DNA from: Larimichthys crocea
Lineage: Eukaryota > Chordata > Actinopteri > Sciaenidae
Direction: 5' to 3'
Length of the DNA: 64,000 bases
Assembly (NCBI RefSeq): GCF_000972845.2
Contig: NC_040019.1
Location: forward strand, 9,863,868-9,927,867
The translations under genes were made by a program, and so were the position numbers. The notes under the pieces are model-generated. The model saw nothing but the letters and a program-made list of their open reading frames with translations. It ran no database searches and was not told where the DNA came from. This document shows, piece by piece, positions 49,875 to 62,839 of this stretch; position 1 is the first letter of the stretch, and every line of letters starts with the position of its first letter.

Positions 49875-52800
49875 GGAATTAAGGACTTCTCGTCGGATTA
49901 GACACTTTGGCGGATCTTTGACAACTCCTGCACTAGTATTGCTCATTACTCATATTACATGTTTAATAACAATGTAACACCTTGATGCATGTGCACAGTA
50001 TAACCAATAGTTTAAGTAATGTGTTACACAATGTGACTGTAAAAAAAAAACAGTCCAATATTGTAATGGCCCTTGTAAACACAAAGGAGGAATAAAGTCA
50101 TGAAAACCCCAATCAATAGATGAAACTTAGTCTGTCACAGAGAGAAAAAGGACTGAGCGGAAAACTATGGCACTTGCTGAAATGGCAGCCTGCAGCAGGC
50201 AAGGGCGGGGAAAGGAGATTTATGGTCATGCTCGCCCAAATGGAAACTCACTCTTGATTGACCACTTCCAATTGAAAGCTGACCTCCAGGTCAACATGGG
50301 AAGATTTCATCAGGTACTGGGGTTTCAGCATGTTAGAGAGAAGTGAAAAAATACATGCAGCCATCCATCTTGATGGGAATGATTCTGCGATATCAGTTCT
50401 CTGGGCAACAAGAGGGACGCACGTGTCCATAAAGGAAACAGCTGCCTTGCTCCAATGCATGTGCCTGTCTGGGAGGTTCAATCCCTTCAGAGAACTTCTG
50501 TGGAAATCCATGAGATATGCAGTTATCAAAGTTACCTAATCTTTTCACCTGTGCAATTAGTCTCATTACATAAATATGTAATTTTTTGTTTTTGTAATGT
50601 GTCCAGGTTTCTCAACGACCAGACTATCTTTCAGCTGTGTGTATAAATTAAAATGCAGAGCGAGTGAGAGCACGACTGAGTCGGCGAGAGACAAGATGAT
50701 GAAAAAGCCTCTGTGTGTTTAATGTTGTGCTCGTCCAACATTTGCTCTCCATGTTTTGCACCAAAGATGTTTCTTCAGTAAATTATTCTTTGGTAACCAA
50801 AGACGTGTTAACTGATATACTTTAGTGTCCAAATCAATTTTTCAACAAGTCTGTCATCAAAAACAACTTAATTGATTTGTATGTTTGTTTGTCTTCCCCA
50901 TAGTATTTACAGCGTTTTTGCTTGAAAGGAGGGACAGGCATAAAGCGACAGAGCAATGAGTATCTAATTCATCACTCTCTGCACGACTTGCCTACAGGGC
51001 CAGTTTAATTTATTTTCACTTCACCATTTTGAAAACTGTTGGCTCAGGCTATTCTAACATATTCATAAATCTTCCCAGATAGGCTCATGGCTCTTCCAAG
51101 ATAGACTGTTGAGGAAACTGGAGAAAAGAGAAAAAGAGAGAAGCATGTGTTGGGGATTGAAAGAAGCAAATTAGTTTGCTTTTGTTTTGCTGCTAATTTA
51201 TGACAGCCATATTGGAGGTGATTGGGTCCTTGCAAGGTAATGACTTGTGGAGGTTTCAGTGCCCTTTGTCTTTCCTTGGCCAGGTTAATATATGCAAGTT
51301 ATTTGCTATTTTTAAACCCCCAGTGCATGTTTCCTCTATTTGAGTTAGATATCAAATTACACCACCAATATTCCAATCTAATATACTGAAGGCCCCTGCT
51401 GTTTTGCTATTTAAACCTACCACCATTTCAAATATGGTAATCAATGATAAATTCTAACAGATGGTAGGAAATTGGGATATTAAAAGAAAATAAAAATGTG
51501 ATATTTTGCCTTGTGAAACATACTGTATAATAAGAGTTTAAGTAAGCAATGAAAATCCTGACCATTTAACTACCACATGCTAATTCCCTCTTTGGTTTAA
51601 TTCTCCCCCCTCAATAAACTATTTTTTACTTCTATGTCCCCATGGAGGAAGAAAGTGAGAATCCAGCCAAAACCAATATCATCGTGTTTCCAAGCTTTAG
51701 CCTGGAGACAGGACAAACAAACAGAGAACAAATTAATGTGGGAGAACAAAAGTGTATTTAAATCCCAATTGCAGCAAAGCTAAATAGTGTGGATCTTTTC
51801 TTCAGACTGATCTTGAGACTTGAGAGAATAAACAACCCAGAGTTCTTAATAAAGGGTCTAGGTTCCAATGAATCACAGGATCCATTAAAAATTCAAGAGG
51901 GCATTCATATTTATGGATTTTGCTACATGTGAACAATATGTCTTTGGCCCAGCTGATAATTTGTAATCCAAAATAGGTTGGTTATATCATGTTCAGACAC
52001 ATTAGTGTATGCAAGGTTATACTGTAATTCATGTTGGGTGACAGAGGCAGACTCCGGATCAATGAGTTCATCTTGCATGTCCACAAATAGTCTCTGCTAA
52101 TAACATATCCTGATGCCCTGTGGTCCTGTACTTAGTTAGCCAATAAAGTGGTGCATATAGCATGCAGGCGTTAAACATGCCAAAGCTGTAGCCCCCCACA
52201 GTTAAATCAAGTTTAAGCAACTGAAAGTTTCATATGTGATAGATCAAAGCTTTGCTAAGTCAAGCATGAAATTTGATGTGAAAAAAAAAAAAATCGTTCC
52301 AGTGCCATCTCTAATTCTGTCAGGGGAAAAAAAGAAAAAAGAAAAATAAGGGGGGAAAGCAGAAGGTGTTGTTTAATATGCCAAACATTTTACAAAGTAA
52401 AACTGTGGGAGAGGAGAGGACCGAGTTCAGACTTTGATAGGTTGCTCCCTTGATGTCAGAGTCCACTACAGCATTCTAATCTAAATCTAAGTGAAAGCAG
52501 GGGGAATATCTAGGGAGTGTCATATCCGCATTGTGTTATCTGTGGCTCGCAGCACCACCGGCTCATAAAGAGCGGACCACAGGGGTGAGAAGAAGAACAT
52601 TCCCTTTTAAAAAGTCTCTTATTTTGGAAAAAAAAAAACAAAAAAACAGTCTGAAGTATCTCCAGGAGAAATTTGACCACAACTGAATTCATCCTTGCTT
52701 TTTTCTTGCCTGTTAATTTAAACCAAAATGATGTCTCCAGACATTCTAAAGCTAATCCCACCAAAGTGAATCCATCAAAAAACAGCAGAGAATGTTTGGT

Positions 52801-55800
52801 TAGAGGTTTGTAATCATTTTCTTGTGTATATTTTCTAATAAGGTTTTGCAGTAGCACTTATGCCTTAAGGTAGATAAAATGCTGAGGTTTGGAACGGAAA
52901 AATAAAAGTGAAGGGGAAAAAAGGGCATGATTAAAAGTTTAATTAGAAGAATGAAATGGAGTGGGTTTTCTATTACTGCATCCTTGTTGCAACTCACATG
53001 GTGCTGCATACTAATATGATCCTCTTATTTAATTCATAAGCAATTAAAATAGCTAGTCTAGATTAAGGTTTTTATAAGTTTATTCATTTCCAAACGATGG
53101 AGAGGGTGCAGCGGCAATATACATGAATGATTTATGTGACAACATGTTGAAAATATGGATCACCACTCTGTACAGTGCAGACCGAGTGACATCATGCTTT
53201 AGAGATGGCAAATGCGAATTAGCCAAATGAAAAACAGAAATAAATAAATGGATAAAAACAACAACAAGATCACAGTCATGTGATGCAGTCATAAACAGAA
53301 CAACACACAAACTGAGATAGAAAAAAAACAAGTGCAAAAGATGGCAACATGTTCTTGACATTGCTTTTCTTGGCTTACCAAAAATGTCTACAGTTTGGGC
53401 GCAAGATCACACACACTCCATTCTGACGTAACAACTCAATCACACAAACAGAAAACAGATCTGCAACAATGTATCATTCTGCAATGACACCTTCTAAAAG
53501 TAGAATTCATTCTTCATTCCCTCACTGCTAGTGATTTAGACAGCTGTCTCAAAAAAAGATTCTCATCCAAACGGTATGTATCCATCAGGACCGAAATCTA
53601 GGGTGGAAACAGTTTTCAACTCCGCACATTCTCCACACAGTGTTTCAAAGGGTTATTATTGTTTGTGCCGCTGTTCCAAAGACCAGCTCACTTTCCATAG
53701 AGCGTGGCTACATTACGAAATGATGAACACCACTTTGGAAATACACATGGTGTCATTATTATTTATCCATTAAATTATACAATCAACATTAACGTCATAA
53801 TGATAAGTCAGAGCAAAGTTGTTGTTTTTTGAGAGCACGTCAGTTTGCTTCGGCACATTGAAAAAGTCTCAAGATGAAAGCTGAAATATTTGTGCTGCAT
53901 TACTTTTCCTGTGCTGATAAATGACATTTTGTGGGTACAGACCTTTTTTTGTACTGTCTTCTACATGTAATATGTGGTTTGGTTGAAAACAGCCCAGCAA
54001 GGAGGACAGAGATGTGATCTTGTTATTTGAAATTTAATGAATGAACTTCTTTTTTTTTGTTTTTAGGATAAAAAACTGCAAATCTGTCAAATCCATCAGG
54101 TGACATGTATTCTAGATATTGTTCTGTATATATGCACAACTACCTTCTTCTACTGGTTGAAACCTGGCTGTTGCATTGGAATTTCACTATTGGCTAATTT
54201 TTGAGGCAGGTGATGTATGGTGGCAGCTTTCATCACCAACCAACTCCTCCCTCCCCAGCTGTATTCCTGCTCCACTAAATGGTGGTCAATCTGTCACTAG
54301 CCATGAGGCCACACTCCTGATGCTGGGAGAGAGTGATCCAGTTTATCTGGAAAAGTGAAAATTGCCAAACGTGGAGAGTGGGTGCTTTTGAAAGATATGT
54401 AGTGTGTAGCACATTTGATTAAAATCAATGAACTCATGAGGTAGTCAAAGCAAAAATAAGTGTTCATTGGGAGGTCATTAATTCAAGGCAGGCCTCCCTC
54501 TACATAATGTTCACATTGTAGGAAGAAGAAAATACAAAGTAAAAAGAAAAAGCACTAAAAGCTGAGAAGCAGAAAAACATCCGAGCAATAATTCAACAAG
54601 AAGAATACAAAGAAACACATGAATGGATCTCTATTACAATAGCATACATTACTCTGAGGCATTTATTGCTGGGAAGTGTTTCTGTTTCCCTCTGCAGACT
54701 TACTGCTTAAATTGAACATGTGAGTTTTATTTTGAATTTGCCGATTCCTGACGTGTGGACATATGAATGTTGAAAGCCCGAATAATCTTTCCATGGGCTC
54801 TATTTCTATGGCCATGCTGATTGCTTTGTGAGTGTATTGATTTAAAGCATGCGCTTACAATGCTGACAGTACATATGTCACTTAGAAGACGTGTAGAAAA
54901 GATACAAATAAAACGGTTGTATCAGAGTTAAAAGTGTGCAGCTCTATCCGCCTCCCTTTGATGTCTACTTGTGAGCCATTACCTCACGAGAATAGGTCCA
55001 TATTTCCTTTCAGTTCTTCATTGACTGAACCCACCAAACATTACAAATAGTGAGGTGGTGGACTACAGTCGACTCAAGCCTTTGTGTTTCTTTGAACTGT
55101 ATCCTTTGCCCCAAAAGTCCTTCCTGCTCATTTTGAAAGAAATCCTACCCACGTGAAGAGAGAACAACACCACCACACAGACAAATCATCCACACTGGGG
55201 TAAACCTATTTTTAGTCTTAACTAAATTTATCTAAAAATGTGTTTAGTGATTAATGTAAATTCTATTTCAATTTTTTTTAAATCATATTTTGTGTTAGAT
55301 AGCGCTCCTGGTGATCCATAATTTCCCATATTGGCCAGATGTGACTCCTCCTCACAGCTTAAATGCCAGAAAGTTTGCATTTTAGCTAATTGCCTGATAA
55401 AAGGTCAATGGACATTTGAAAATGAGACACATGGTGGGTGTTCATTAGATCTACTGAGAGCTGCTAGTACTTAGTACAGTCCTGGGCACAGCCAATTTCT
55501 TCCTCCTCAAGGGACAGTTTGTGAAGTCGGTTTGTGGCATGTTGTCAAAGAACAGGACAATGCTGTCAAAGCTGTCATTTTTGGGGGGGAACTGACTGTA
55601 AAGACCAGCCAAGGGATACAGTAAATTTGTGTTTTGTCTGAGTAAAAAGGAGATAAAGCTGCATTTGGAACCACTATTTGGTACACAAGTTGTTATAAAA
55701 AAGTGGAACCATTACCCAACCAATCAGTGTTGCAACCTGAACAACAAGAAAGTATCTGTCAACACACTAGCAGCAACTTACTGTAGCACCAAACTATCAA

Positions 55801-56162
55801 TGCTTCTACCAACACAAACCTTTAGCCATGCTTGCTATGACAACATGCTGTTGCTAATGCAAATAAAATTAATTTAGAAAAAGTATCCTTGTCTAGTTAT
55901 AGAACAATCCTTTGCATTATTCATTTATTTAGTAAAAAAAATAATGAAATCATTTACTCCTTTATGGAGTACTGGCTAAACATAACAAAGTAAAGATCAT
56001 CTCTGCATTTCTCTGTCATCTGCTTGTTTGTGTTGACGCAAAGGAAAAATGGCACATGGACAAAGCCGGATGCTTCTTTACATAAGTGTAGATCTTTCAA
56101 AACCAGATAACCCTGATGATCTAGGATATTACATAATGGTTTTATGTTGCACTTTCCAGTAG

Positions 56163-56195
56163 AATAAAAATAAAATAAAATAAATAAATAAAAAC
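56163..56195. repeat. AAAAT/AAAT microsatellite
   Basis: (TAAAA)n passing into (TAAA)n. Confidence 0.85.
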
Positions 56196-57794
56196 TATTT
56201 TAAAGCTGCCTGAATTGCCTACAAAACTCCAAAAAAAAGAAAAGTCCTACCAACATTGTACTCATGTACAAGAGCATGTGACCCAAGTGAATGAAAGGGT
56301 TTAACATCTGCCTATTTGATCTGTGTAGGAGGGATAAATGCTACATGGTAGACCTGACCTGAAAGGAAGATATAGTTCACCAAAGGAGAAAATAAGACGA
56401 TTTATTACACTTACCCTGTTCATGAGAAGGGAAAGTGTGGGGTGAATAAAATGATTGGATCTCATTATAAATATATTTGAGCAGCACGGACCTTAAAAGC
56501 TCTCCACTGACTACGTGCCTCTCCATGGACTGTGTGAAGTGCTATCACTTTGAAGAGCACTATGATTGTTGAAGAAGTTACACCATCAGCTGTCTTTCTA
56601 ATTAAAGGCAAAAACGATAATTGCTCTCAAAAGAACGCACTCAACACTCAACACCTCCCATCACCCTTCACCCACACACAAAATGCATAAGCATACACTC
56701 ACGCACAAATATAATTTGGCCTATAACTCTAAGCCAGAAACCGATCAGAAAAGCTTTTTCCATTATTTTGGGGGTATTATCAAGCCAAAAGTAAGAATCC
56801 TTCCCAGGCCTGTCATCTATCAATTCTGTAAAAAAAACAGCCTTCAAAGCACAAGACTAATACATTTGATGCATGACAATAAGGCTTTTCCCGAAACCTA
56901 TAGAGTTCTTTGAGCAAGTGGCAGCGGAGGACTTAAAAGTGTTTCTTTGACAAACCACTTAGTTCTCTGATTTTAGAGGACAAGTAACGATTCTGCTTTG
57001 AAGGAAAAGGAGGGGAGTGTGAGCTGGATTGAAAAAAAGCCTTTGCGATTCTCAATCTGGATTTAATAACCTGCGTAAACTTGAATAAATCAAAGAACCA
57101 ATCACTCTGTTCAAACACTTGACCACAGTTACACAATGTTTCATCATTCGTTTTCCCCAGGGTGACTGTCACTACAAGCTTTTCCTCTTCTTAGGCTAAT
57201 TATTAGATGTGTCAATGTTTAAGACAGAACTATTTTCACATAAAAGAACATAGCCACTAATGAGCATAAGCTGCTATTTGCATCCACTGATGTATGGTCA
57301 GTGAATGACTGGCAGATTAATTTTCTGATATTGAGGAAGGCCAACATAAGTGACTTTTTTATACGCTGATTAAATTCTTGAAAAACATTCTGATGGACTA
57401 AAAATATAAATAAATCAGAGTTTAATACTAATATTCATAGCAATACTAAGGCTATTCTAAATGTCTAATTACACATGCCTGAGTGGTCTGCACTGTTAAT
57501 GCAGGTGTTTTAAAATCTACACGTTAGAAGGTTGACATCTATAACCAAAGAGAATCGTATCGCAATCGCCAGAGGGGATCAGCAGAGCAAATCTATCCCA
57601 GCCCCAATTAAAATATGCATTGACATTCAATTTTTGCGAAAGCACAAACTGTTTCACTTGCACACCTAAGAGCATGCTATGTATGACTATAGACCTCCTT
57701 TTCGATTCCGACATGGAGTTTGACCCTGCTGCCCTCTGATGTCCAACATCACGGTGCAGCATATGAAAAATATTGATAAGCTGGCTGTGTTTAC

Positions 57795-57900
57795 CTTGCA
57801 GATGAAGCTTGCTCTCGGGGCTCTGCAGAAGGATCGAGCTAACTGAATCCAGATTGTCATAGCTACTGCATCCCAGTGGCCCAGTTCGTGTCTCCGTCAC
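57795..57900 (-). CDS. brinp1: brinp1 coding exon (fourth from the 3' end)
   Basis: This is the first brinp1 exon read in the window, with the gene running from high to low coordinates. It is 106 bases long and begins in phase 0 at [10 protein letters not shown] directly after a TTTCAG acceptor (cag at 57901-57903). It ends S-K-L-H-L-Q plus the first base of a Gly codon at a GTAAAC donor (57794 downwards). The peptide matches the BRINP1 stretch containing TRTGPLGC and [10 protein letters not shown], as I remember the family. If the full protein is close to the usual 761 residues, this piece covers about residues 193-228, in the C-terminal part of the MACPF-like region. The open frame continues past both ends into the introns, so the exon limits rest on the splice signals and on the homologous sequence. 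Exons encoding the N-terminus lie beyond the window. Confidence 0.93.
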
Positions 57901-58942
57901 CTGAAACAGAATTAAGGAACAAGTGAGAAGCAAGTAAATGCACATGTGGCTGTGTAAATGTGTGTTTGTGCAAACATCTGCATGCACATTACTCTTACAC
58001 TCATCACTCTGTTCTGATGTATTCTCGCTCACGACAACTCTTTAATACAACATGTGCAAAGTTAGGGATCACAAGGCCCACCAGCCATTAACAGCTGGTA
58101 GTAAGACGTTAACACCTGTTCGTGACTGCTGTCAGTGGATAATGTAACAGTCATTAGACAATTTTCTTTTTTGATTGACTTAGACTTTCATATTCGTTCA
58201 CAATTGCCCACAGACAAAGGAAGTATTGTGCAGGCACAAAATGTAATGTAAGAAACACGTCTTAGCATTTCTCCCACAGCCATAACGTGAGGACTAACAA
58301 TGTTCCAGAGAAATCTTAAATGCATTTAACCAACATCTTTAGTGTAGCAGCTGTCAGGACATATCCAATATTTTGCAAGGATGTGATATCTTTTAGTCTC
58401 TTTAAAAACCCTATTCTAAAGGAGAAACATTACCGGCCACTTTTCATGCACTACGTCCTTGTGCTGTTACAAACAATGGCGCGGGACTGAAGTAGTAGTT
58501 CCTGTTGCCCATCCTGAAGGAAATAATAATGCTATTCAGATGAGAAGAGGCTGCTGTCTAAAAAAATACAGCCTCCACTTTTGAGACCTTGAGAAGGCTG
58601 CTTGAAAAGAAAAAGAAAGGATGTGAGCAGTGAAATGTCTTCTCTTTTCAGCTGCTCCTGCTCATTAGGTTTTTCCAGTAGTTCTGAGTATTTATAAAAG
58701 GTTGCAAGACGGAAATTGAGGTAGAAAAGGAGATTAGAGACCAAAACATTCTCATTTTATTTTTTCTTGCAGGTCTTTTTGGAGTAAATCAATAAAACTG
58801 CCTAATATATAATAAAATCACAGAACACAAAACGAATGCCAAACTATTAAGACAGCAATCACATTATTCAACTTGTGTTTCAGAAATGAACAACTAAAGG
58901 CAAACCATTTGATATACAAGCAGTCGTGATCATTAAACTATG

Positions 58943-58970
58943 TTATATTATATATATATATATATTATTT
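58943..58970. repeat. TA microsatellite
   Basis: A short (TA)n. Confidence 0.9.
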
Positions 58971-61900
58971 ATAACCTCTTGGAATGGGAGACGGAAATTT
59001 GACAGTAAGATGATTGTAACATACATAAAAATCAGTACCACCTTTGAATCATACTACCCACCATAAATAATGTTTAAAACATGTATAAGCTTTGTATACA
59101 AAATTAAAAATTATATTAATAAGATTAGAGGGATTAAATACAATGCAGTGTGTTCTAAGCTGATCCACAGGATTGGGATTGGGGCCAATTTTGACACGCC
59201 TGATGAGTTTCCAATACATTGCTTATTGTAAGCTATTGTGCTTGCTGTTAAAAACACCCCTTTACACTCTATTAAAACACCAGAAATGACTTGTACTACG
59301 TGTACTAAATGATGTAATGACTGAAATGTGCTTAAAACTGAACTGGTGTCTTGAGAAAGATCTCTAGTCACACCGAACCTGACATTGGGTTAATGGGTAA
59401 ACAAAAATGACCAAATTGTTTGCAAGATGTCGCCTCATGGCCTCAGTAACTCATTCTACACTAGTGTGCAAGTGTTTCTGATTGACAGCATGATGCCGTT
59501 TTTGCCGTCGTTAATGTTGATACTGCACCAGATGGTGGGCTGACAAGCAAGAAATTAGACAGATGTATATCTTACCCTTGGCATCAAGCTGTTGGGGGGA
59601 AAAATGCAAAATCATGCGGAGACACACAGGGACAGACTCTGTAGGAGAACTATACAATCTTACTATGCAGTGGCTTAACTCTTGAATGAATGCAGATATT
59701 TTTTATCAACACAGTGCTGTATGATTTCTGTACGAGCTGTATGATTTAATGCCTTTACTGTTAAAGAACATCTCGATACGCTGCAGTGAATACAGATTGA
59801 AGTGTATGACAGTTTATCACCGATGGACACTGGAGTGACATTTGCGATGTGTATAAGTATTTCAAAACTATTAGGATGTTATAAAATATATATAAAATAT
59901 ATGTATTAAGGTGAGTGTTGTTACGCTACCAATACTTCAAAATGTTTCCCTTGTGAAATACAGGTTCATCAAGTGTAGCCTGCTTATTTTTGATTTTTTA
60001 CATCCAGTAAGGATAATGTCATCAAAATAATCATAAAAGAATAGAATATTAAGAATAAAAGGTTACTGATGCTTAGTAGAATTGCATTTTTCAACAACGT
60101 CCTGCTGCTGTATTGCAAACATGTTGTGCTCCCTCTGCGAGATGGAAACACTAAAATTAATTTCTTAAATGGAACTGTCACTTTATGGATGATGGAACTG
60201 AATTTGTTTCACATCACTGAAAGAATATTGTAACAAACACAAATAAATTATCGCATGTAGGATTCACTGAGCAGTTAACAAAATATTTAGACTTTTCAGA
60301 CCCATTTGCAAATGAGTTCATGTTCTTGATGATGGTGGGATCAAGTACAATACATGTTTAGACTTGGAGAATCATATGGAGGCTGCTGGATCTTCAGAAG
60401 CTCGTGTGAAAAGAAAACTACTACTTTGAAATAATATTGCATTTAGCTGTGGTTTATAATATCAGCAACAAGCATGAATAATACACAACTCCCCTTAAAT
60501 GCTCTTAAGTCTTCTCTGATTAGCACAAATGTTACTAATTCAACCTGGGTGTCAAAACCGAAAACCATTCTTTTGTTGCCAATAAACATTTATATTCACG
60601 GGCCTATGTCAATCCAATTTTATTTGAAACACAATAAAACCAATGTTTAGCTGGTTTTAGTAAAACTGTGAACTGTTTTGTGAGACAGTTAAAGGTTTAT
60701 AAGACATTAATGACCATCTGATTGCATTTTTCATCGTGGTCCACAATTTCCAAACATGTTCTTTCCAGCCAAGCACTGGCCTTTGAAAGGCACTTGGTGG
60801 CCTTGCATAAAGTACATGTGCAGATTGATTACAGAGCTAGACTTGCCTATCACACTCTACCATCTTGATGACTGCTGACAGTGCTCTTTTTCCTCCCTTT
60901 TTGTTGTGCTTATCACCGAATGAATTACTTCCTTCAAAAGGTTGTGTTGCATGATCCATGGTGACTGAGCAAAGTGAATATCTGTCCTCTGTCGCCAGCG
61001 GACATGTTCCCAGGTGGCAATGCAGATGTATGCATGAGCTGGCACAGGCACATTTACATTAGTAGTTACACACAAATGACACAACACACACACACACAAA
61101 CTCGCATAAACATGAGCACAGCTTGCCACGGACGGTATATTTTCTCCAAGAATTATTATTCCAAATTGGGAGCAGACATACCAAGCTTTTGTGGATTAGA
61201 GACTGACCCTTGTAATCTGAATGACTTTAGGAGAGCATTTTGCAGCACTTGTTAGGCTCTCTTTTCTTTCTCCTCAGCACACACCATATGAGTGCTGTGC
61301 ACCAGATTATGAAAATGGAGTATAACGTAATAAAAATACAAGGAGCAATCAAAGGATTGAAGTGGGCCGAGGGGGACTTAGAGGATTTGGATTATTAAGC
61401 AGAACACAACAGTGGAATCCCACTGGACCCAGACTATATCACAGCCAACAGTCAGAAACCACGGTTCTGGAACATCCTCTCTAATTGTCATCTGTCATCA
61501 AGCAAATCATCAAACCAAGTAAATAAGAGATGATGCACATGAGATCCTAAGTTTCTTCTGTTTATGTATTTTCCATTGGCAACCAAATGTCCACATACTA
61601 TTCCCCAAATCCCAAATGTTGAAAAACTAAGTTTATCCAGCCTGTGCAAACTGATGCCACAGTACATCAGGTGCATCTGGGTGGATCTGTGGTTTCTCGA
61701 TGTGTGTGTGTTTTAAGTGTTAAGACTCTTTCTTTTCACGTTGTAATGTTGCCTGTGTCTGGCAATTACATGCATAATCAGTCGCTGACTATGCCAGCCA
61801 AACATTTTGACCTCAAGCTTTTTTCTACACTTTCACATGCTGAAATCTCAAGCAATCCACTGCTTATAAAAATCCTAAAATTAGAACAGAAATGTTTGGC

Positions 61901-62821
61901 ACCATCTGAATCGAAGTTGCCGAGCTGACCCACTCTAATTAGACACCTGCAGCAAACAACACAAAGTAAGTCCTGTGTACTGTATTTATCTTACAAGTGA
62001 TGCCAGCACTTTTTAGCACTTATACGGTTTATATTTCCAGTGCACCTACATTTAGTAAAGCACGATTTCAAAACCTCATTAGGATATGAATTTGACAGTT
62101 TCTAGTTTCAGCAGTCAACATGGGGTGCCAAGGGTCGACTCATGACGGAGGAAACGCACGCTCTTATTACACTGAGCGATGCAAAAATTCTTACAGAGAG
62201 TAATTGCAAAACATACTTACATTATCATGGAGCACTGTGAATTATGAGGGATAATTGTAGGCCTCTCAGAGCATCAATTGTAAGATAAATGTCATAGGAC
62301 TTCCTCGTGCCTAATTAGAGTGATTGAGAAGTAGGTCATTTTCAATCAAATAAAGGGTTATTAATTTCTTCCTAACAATATGCAAATCTTTAAATGTTCC
62401 ATCATTTATATATTATTATATATGGCATTTTTCACAGAGTGTAATGTAAGTGTTGCACGTATCTGCTTCTTCTTATAATTAATAATATTTGGGTCTGTAT
62501 TGCGGTGTCAATACAGCAAACATATGCGCTTTTTATTTTCATTTAAATAACCTGAGGTATAATGCGTGAAATAAAATCAAAAGTCTCTCTATCTCTTTGG
62601 ACTCAGTCAGTATTAACTTTACATTAGCATTGCAGCCCTGTGAGAATGGAGAAGGAGAACTCATATGCATTAGATATCACCCTTGGATGTGTATTGACTG
62701 TTCCAGTTGTGCAATAAAACCACTTTCCACCGAGCTGATTTAAAATTATCACAGCATCTGGAGCTCTCATTATTTCCATAATTCCTCTAACTTGTCATGG
62801 GAGCAGTGCGTTCTCACTCCT

Positions 62822-62839
62822 GTTTTTTTTTTTTTTTTA
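62822..62839. repeat. poly(T) run
   Basis: About 17 consecutive T. Confidence 0.9.

Larger units (their letters stand above)
44304..57794 (-). other. brinp1 intron (13.5 kb)
   Basis: This is the longest complete intron in the window. It has simple repeats (46315-46338, 49392-49430, 49835-49874, 56163-56195) and several stretches with few obvious repeats and many homeodomain-type ATTA/TAAT words, notably about 46900-47330 and 50245-50540. I see no additional coding exon. A pyrimidine-rich, loosely CT-repeated block at 46255-46560 accounts for the overlapping 86-138 codon open frames there. Confidence 0.75.
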
